This document shows positions 58,401 to 64,000 of a stretch of DNA of 64,000 nt, in pieces. Positions within the stretch are counted from its first letter, which is position 1. Each line of letters starts with the position of its first letter. The translations under genes were made by a program, and so were the position numbers. A model generated the notes under the pieces. The model was not told where the DNA came from. It did no database searches and saw only the letters and a program-made list of their open reading frames with translations. This stretch comes from Polytrichum commune (taxonomy: Eukaryota > Streptophyta > Polytrichopsida > Polytrichales > Polytrichaceae), in contig OX485807.1 of NCBI GenBank assembly GCA_950295325.1, positions 15,215,001 through 15,279,000 of the forward strand, written 5' to 3'.

Positions 58401-61400
58401 GTATTCTTGGAAAGTCTTTCTGATCTTGTCTGTTCTTTTCTCAGGTGCAAATCCAGCAAAAAATGAAACAAGAATCCGAGCAATTCCGACTGTGGAAGAC
58501 ATCTAGGGAGAAGGAGGTTCTTCAGGTCTTTTTCCTGTTACATTGATCCAATAATGTATGAAATCGTGTGTTACATATAATTGTTGCTTGGAGAAGTATG
58601 TGTATACAAATTAAGTATTACAAATAGCACTCATTCTGTCTGGAAATGTGGATTGGTGTTGTATGCCAACAGTTGAAGAAGGAAGGTCGCCGGAATGCAT
58701 ACGAGTTGCATAAAATCCAAGCCCTGCATCAACGCCAGAAAATGGTGAGTCATCAGGATGTTGAATCCAGCATGTGCTGTAGTGTTATACTTGGTGGAAT
58801 TTAATTTGATCAAATATGGCTAGAGGTTGGACTAAAGGTTTTGATGTCATCAGATGAGCATGAATCTGATTTAACTACTTTGTGCAGGTATTGCAACGAA
58901 AGACAGAGGAAGCTGCAACTGCAATGCGCAGATTGAAAGAGCTGCAGGAAGCTAGGAAATCTTCACGAGAAACAGCTCCTAATGGTATTAGTTTTACTCC
59001 TGTATTAGAAAAACTTGTTTTATTCCTGTAGTTTTTGTTCCTTTAGTCATGCAGACTTACTGGTGAACTGCACTTTATTGAATATCAATTCTTCAATGTT
59101 TCCTCATGTGTGCTTCTCTTTGCTGATACAGGAGCATTACTTCTTACTGGCCCTTCTTCACAGGTACTTCTTGGTTCTATGTTCCGTTAGTATGTATATG
59201 TTGCGGCGGATGGTGGAAATTAGTGCATGTTGTTTTGTTCATGCATGGAGTTTTATCCATGCATGCCATTCATTCTAAGTTTCAGAAATCTTAGCTCCGA
59301 AATTACACATTGTGTATCATATTAGATAACGGATGGGGTTTTGCAGAGTAATGAGAAGTCATTGCAGCATTGGCTGGAACAAGAACTTGAAATGGCATTA
59401 CGGGTTCATGAAGTTCGGTCTGCTGTGGAGAAACAAAGGGAAGAGTAAGTGACGATAGTTGGCCTCAAAAGTTGCCCTTCTAGATGGTGTCAGCTGTTAC
59501 ATGAGCTGGGTAGCTCCTTGGTATCTGTTTGCTGTTTCTGTATAGTTAGGAATGCATGACATTTGTGCTGATGAGGAGAGGGGAACAGACGTGCGTCCAC
59601 GGCAAAGGAGCTTATGGAACTGAAGCAACTCGATGAAGAGAATATGGCTTTAGCAAGTGATCCGGATGAGGAGTCCAATGCCAGGTACCTTGTATATACC
59701 ATCTTCCAGATGCTTGGAGGCTTTTGGCCCTTTTTGTGCTTAGTGTATGGTAGCGATATGACATTAGATTGAAGTGGTCGAGACACTCACTAATAGTTTA
59801 CAACATCTGCAGACACGCCCGCATTGCATACTTGGAGAGCTTGTTGAATACATCCTCCAGTGATTTAGTGACAATGGCTTCCCAGCTCTCAGAAGCTGAA
59901 GAACGTGATAGAACCTGCAGTGGGAGGGCACGTTGGCAGCATCTGCGCTCTATGGGCGATGCTAAGACTCTCCTTCATCTGATGTTCAATGTTGCATCTT
60001 ACTCCAGGTTTGCTACAAATCTTATGTTATTAGAATCTAGAATAGTATTGGCTTGTGTCTGTTGGATACTTGCTAGCCTTCCCTGTTTGAGGATCCAATT
60101 TGTATATCAAACCAGCTTTCACTCACTTTTAAATAAAGATACTGCATCTTCTGGCTTTGTTGGTTTGTTGAAGTAGTAGACAGTTCTCATCTTCTTGTGC
60201 TAGCCCAACCAAGAATGTTTAAAAACTCTCTTTCCATTTGCTGTACAGGTGTCGCACTAGAGATCTTGAAGATGAGACCAAGGAGCTGAAGGAAAAGCTC
60301 ACAGAAGTGGAAGATTTACTAAGACGTACTGAGGCACAACGACAAGAACTTGAAAGATTGAACGAGTTCAACAAGAAGGAGCATTCTGCTGCTCTTGCTG
60401 CCGCCACCACCAAGGTTCGTTTATGTTCATCCTCTCCTGGTATGGGTCACATCGTTTGTGCACCTCTCTAATGCATATGGAATTTTTAAGGCTCAGCATG
60501 TGTTCACTCTTAATGCTGATCATAAGATTTGTCTTGAACAGAGTCGACTTGCCATTTCTGCGGGAAGAAAACAAAGTGTTGACACTCTTTTGCTTTCTGA
60601 CAAAGCTGCACTGCTTGATAACCCATATCGACATGCTAGTTCTGGCAGTGATGTGCCCTATGACCTTCGGAAGGTTAGTCCTGCATTTACATTCACAATC
60701 TCCAACCCTCCTTCGCCCATCTATCCTTGTATGTTCTGATTCTAGATGGTTTCCGAAGCGTAAACTGGGTCTCTTGGTTATGGATGATTCTTGTTGATTC
60801 TTGATGGAGGGGGGGCAGTTGTCAATTTTGTGGGAATGCCGTCTGCCTGAAGTCTGGTCAGCAACTTAGTTTCCAAGTATTTCTTTAAGACCACCATATC
60901 AACTATCGGTCCTGAACTATCGGTCCATAACCTTGCCAAGAACTTGGAATATAAGACTTGGGTATAGGACTCGCAGCAGAAGTTGTGTTTTCTTGCTTAC
61001 CCTCCTGATTTGATGTATTTCTGCTCTCTTGAAGGCTGTGCGTGCCCCCTTCAGTTCCAGGCATTCTGTTCCAGAATCAGACACAAGCCTATCTGATTTG
61101 GAGTCGGATTTTGAGTCAGCGGAGGCTGACCTTACAGAGCTTGAGTCAGATTTTGAAGAGGAGGAAGTAGTTAATAGGAGGAGGGTTGCCCGCAAGACAC
61201 ATGCAGGTTCCCGTGTTACTCATGCTGCCCGCAAGCAGTCCCTCACCATGACTGTGAGCAATATTTCAAGTAGTGATACCCTTCAGATTAATCCTCTCAG
61301 TATAAGAGAACCAGGATCAGCTGGAGATAATCAAAATGACACTTCTGTGGAGACTCTGGTAGTTAAGGATAAGGAAGAGCCGAAGGCAGGACTTCCACAA

Positions 61401-62452
61401 CATGGGTGCTGCTCTTGCAATCAGAGATCTGGCTGTAAGACCAAGAAATGTGAGTGCAAAGCTGCTGGTGGTTTCTGTGGATTGCAATGTGGATGCAAAG
61501 CTGGTCGATGTGCAAACAGGTTGGAGAAGGCATCAGTAGAGGTAGCGCCCACTGCATCGAATGAAATGGCACAAGCCATGGCTTGTCTAAGAGTGGAGTC
61601 TCCACAGCAAAGAGCAAACCAGGGTGAAATTGTTTTAGCGCAATCTCCACATACAGAGCATGGTTTAGTAAAGAAGGCAGCTATGTTGCTGGACACTGCC
61701 TGGAAAGAGAGGACACAAAGCCCTGACAGTTCAGAGGAAAATATTGAGTCTGGTACAAAGGCCTCATCAGGGGCACAAGCTGGAAACTGGAAATTAGAGG
61801 TTGGGAGTAAGAGACCTCGTCGTCCACTGTCAGATATTGGGAACAAGGTGTGGATTCTTCACTGTTTTTTGCACGATGTCCTGCTATCAGTGTCTACTTA
61901 CTTCATATAAGGACTGTAAATGGAGTTACCCACACTTGGATCTTTGTTCATTTCTGCCTTATCTAAATATTTTTCACTGTGTTGGTTTAACAGGTTTCAG
62001 TTACTCCTAGGGAGGAACGCCTTCTCCTGAAACCAAAGAGAAAAGTTCCCCGAGGTTTGGTTCAACTGGTCTCCATCCCACCAGTCCCAAACCAGCAGTC
62101 TACGGCTGCACCCAGTATTGCTGCTACGGTCTCTGCTCTTGTCGCTTCCACTGCTGCTATCACAAATTCGAAAATCTTGGAACGCACAAGCACCAAGGGA
62201 GACTTAGCTTCATCCAACAAACCCACATCAAACACAAAGGGTGTGGATACAACAGGTTCGGCTACTGGGGCTGCGCAAGTGCATCCTGGTAATCCCCGAA
62301 GCAATGTCCGCAGTCCATTGAAGTCACGGGACGCTAATCTTGCAGGTGCAGATGTTAGTGCGCGAGTGAGTGAGATTGAGGCAACCACTTCCAACAGTAA
62401 GCGTACTGGAGTAAGTAATCTCCCGGGAAAGCCCAATGCCAGTAGGCAGTGA
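52450..62452 (+). CDS. Kinesin-4 (KIN-4) motor protein with C-terminal CXC domain
   Basis: 27 exons: 52450-52626, 52946-53092, 53290-53442, 53660-53910, 54490-54677, 54898-55022, 55458-55494, 55613-55704, 55834-55947, 56236-56349, 56425-56547, 56665-56863, 57142-57260, 57544-57642, 57777-57890, 58021-58137, 58445-58525, 58673-58744, 58888-58984, 59132-59163, 59347-59444, 59589-59684, 59813-60007, 60249-60414, 60542-60673, 61035-61847, 61994-62452. All introns are GT-AG, phases agree, total about 1,469 aa. N-terminal motor about residues 29-390: P-loop GQTGSGKT (107-114, split by intron 2), NMNSHSSRSH switch I (split by intron 4), DLAGSE switch II (286-291). Long coiled coils about 391-1010, then an acidic stretch and a CXC domain. 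KIN-4 proteins are plus-end motors; plant members act in cell-wall deposition and phragmoplast overlap control. Exons 7 (37 nt) and 20 (32 nt) are very short. Confidence 0.93.
57891..58020 (+). other. Short intron 15 of the kinesin gene with a stable hairpin
   Basis: TTTCTCGC and GCGAGAAA form a perfect 8-bp stem at about 57920-57945 inside a 130-base intron that stays open in one frame (57792-58112). Retention of this intron would be visible in RNA data. The canonical family sequence resumes with [11 protein letters not shown] at 58021, which fixes the acceptor. Confidence 0.6.
61407..61520 (+). other. CXC (tesmin/TSO1-like cysteine-rich) domain of the kinesin
   Basis: Residues about 1171-1208 hold nine cysteines in the CXC pattern: CC-x-C, then C-x4-C-x-C, then C-x3-C-x-C, ending C-x-NR. 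Such Zn3-Cys9 modules bind DNA in tesmin/TSO1 proteins. A related cysteine-rich module in the tail of animal KIF4 chromokinesins binds chromatin and partner proteins. Here there is a single module. The preceding stretch (about 1059-1090) is strongly acidic. The role in this protein is inferred. Confidence 0.85.
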
Positions 62453-62900
62453 ACCAGTGGTGGCCTCAGTAGTACTCTCTAGAGAGCCTAATAGGCTTTG
62501 TATGGATAAAGGCCGAGAGCATTTATTCTGCAGGTTCATGATATTCTTGAACCTCTGTGTGTAACTGCGGAAGTTACATTGATTCCAGTTCATTGATTCT
62601 AGCTTCGTACATTTGTAGAGAAGTAAAATATCTGGCGACAGTTACCGCTGTTTAACAATGGTTGAAGGTCGGGATTCATCAGACTAAATGGTACATGCAA
62701 TTGCATGTTTTTCCTTGCTTCAAATTCCTACGAGTTTGCTTCAATCAGTTTGTCAACCTATCCTTGCACCTTAATCCTGACCAGTGATACAAATAAAAAT
62801 GAAGATGTATCATGGAAGACTTCATAACAATGCCCAATTGGTTGGGAGCCAAGTCTACATAATTCGAAGGGTTTTCAACCATACCAATGAAATCCATTAG
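62453..62900 (+). other. 3' untranslated region of the kinesin and intergenic sequence
   Basis: No gene. An AATAAA signal at about 62791 (ACAAATAAAAATG) is one possible polyadenylation signal. Others may be used. Confidence 0.35.
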
Positions 62901-63001
62901 GCGTCGGTAGATCAGGGTCAACGAAGGAAGCTCGAGTAACTTGAAGGCGAAGTACATCAGTATGTTTCAAACCAACAAATCGCTCGAGTAGCAAATGTGC
63001 A

Positions 63002-63202
63002 TCATGGGCTTGAGGTCCAGACATCATCAATATCACCTTCAACATGAGATGAAACCCCAGTACCAATTTCTTCATTATCAATCACGTCGAGAAGTCTCTC
63101 GACATCAACCTCAACACAGCTATAAAGGAGTACATTGTAAAGGATTGTGCAAACACACATGACAATCGCTAACAACACAACATTGTGCTCAGTCTTTGTC
63201 AT
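63002..63202 (-). mobile_element. Possible C-terminal relic of a PIF/Harbinger transposase
   Basis: A minus-strand frame reads AIVMCVCTILYNVLLYSCVEVD and then an acidic tail. This resembles the LHN-containing C-terminal end of Harbinger transposases (IV-x-ACCVLHN-type), with Tyr-Asn replacing His-Asn. It follows, in the same orientation, a clearer transposase block at 63.8-64 kb. The intervening 580 bases are not recognisable, so this link is weak. Confidence 0.35.
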
Positions 63203-63779
63203 CGCGTTGTGACCCTTTAACCCCTAACTTCCCACGCCCAAGCTTCCTCAAACCTGTCCAGAAAATGTGACCTCAATTTTAGCAATCGAAGCTGAAGATC
63301 TAAAGCTTTTTTGACAAATCCAACTGTCTAGAAGTTTGCACGTTAGAAGTGACTACTCATAGTCCAACATTGAAGTTCAGTTTTGTAGGAGATTATGTTA
63401 GGAATGTCAACAGTGGTCTTGAGGGGTAACATTTTAGAAACTGAAATGGGGTTGGTTTTTTGATTGAACCTCCACTCAAATCATCTCCAAATGGGGAAAA
63501 TGCTACCCTCATTCAAAAGAGGGTCAATGTACCTACTCAAGTCAGCTCACAAATCTTGAAACCATCATTTTGTGATATTTTGGGAAGCTTTGCAATTTGA
63601 GGCAGCGGTGCTACAACTACGCACCTTACACATGGATTTATAGCCACCAACACATATCCAACCAAAAATTCCAACAGTAGATGTTTATGATATGTTGCGT
63701 TTGAGTGTCATGAAAATTTTTAAGTCGATTGGGAACCATTGTTCACGACTAGATTATGGTCACCTAGGACAATAGGGGT

Positions 63780-64000
63780 TTAAAATACAAAAGGCATTCT
63801 CAACCACAACACTTCCCATTGCGCAACTTTCTTTTGTCCAAAGACTCTACTATGGCTATGGTATGATTGGGATTGTGATGAGGGTACCTTGAATCCCCTA
63901 TTAGGTAAGGTGCAAATCGGACATACCACTCTTAGTTGCAAAACAGAACAAGGAGGACCTATGGAAAACTCTAGCGTCATTATGGCATTTATGGTATTTA
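63780..64000 (-). mobile_element. PIF/Harbinger transposase (DDE_4) relic, frameshifted, continues beyond the window
   Basis: On the minus strand three successive blocks in shifting frames match the catalytic core of Harbinger-type transposases: NDARVFHRSSLF (usual HDARVFRRS), GDSRYPLI (usual GDxGYPLL) and SVVVENAF (usual RMVVENAFGRLK, containing the catalytic Glu). Stops and frameshifts separate the blocks, so the gene is dead. The N-terminal part lies outside the window. It is the only transposase-like sequence I recognise here and belongs to the superfamily expected to mobilise the Tourist-like MITE at 41.9 kb. Confidence 0.7.

Overview
This is nuclear DNA of a land plant. Evidence: a KIN-4 kinesin gene with 27 phase-consistent GT-AG exons, KH/CCCH zinc-finger genes of the plant KHZ type, interstitial TTTAGGG-type telomeric repeats, and many plant-style transposon remnants. 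Gene density is low: about three gene families in 64 kb. A kinesin-4 carrying a C-terminal CXC domain, three CCCH fingers instead of the two I recall for flowering-plant KHZ proteins, and a large repeat load make me lean towards a non-seed plant (moss, lycophyte or fern). That placement is inference.

Layout. 0-7 kb: fragments of known genes (a DnaJ J-domain start and a ribosomal protein L26 end), unidentified exon-like open frames at 3.6-5.1 kb, and a 375-bp direct repeat. 7-14 kb: a minus-strand multi-exon RNase H-like gene (10.8-12.8 kb) that has lost two of its four catalytic acids, a CCCH finger exon downstream of it at 9.2 kb, and a retrotransposon gag relic at 13.4 kb. 13.85-19.9 kb and 34.6-40.3 kb: two copies of a roughly 6-kb direct duplication, each with a three-exon minus-strand KH/CCCH gene (395 and 394 aa). 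Between and beyond them lie AT-rich repeats: a 262-270 bp satellite-like array (22.1-23.1 kb), a tRNA-derived SINE with a 13-bp target duplication (25.8 kb) and a second copy at 44.4 kb, a decayed coiled-coil gene (26.2 kb), a 743-bp inverted-repeat element (29.4 kb), a pogo-type transposon end (33.4 kb), a 212-bp tandem array (40.4-41.4 kb) and a Tourist-like MITE (41.9 kb). 49.2-52.4 kb: a GC-rich island and then the presumed promoter and leader of the kinesin. 52.45-62.45 kb: the KIN-4 gene (plus strand, about 1,469 aa). 62.9-64 kb: a PIF/Harbinger transposase relic running off the window.

The functional genes are not an operon or a pathway. KIN-4 acts on microtubules. The KH/CCCH pair are predicted RNA-binding regulators. 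The RNase H-like gene looks like a non-catalytic fold. The strongest unusual signals are the mosaic divergence of the duplicated KH/CCCH genes, the catalytically degenerate but correctly spliced RNase H-like gene, the CXC-tailed plant kinesin-4, and several transposable elements whose insertion boundaries can be read to the base.
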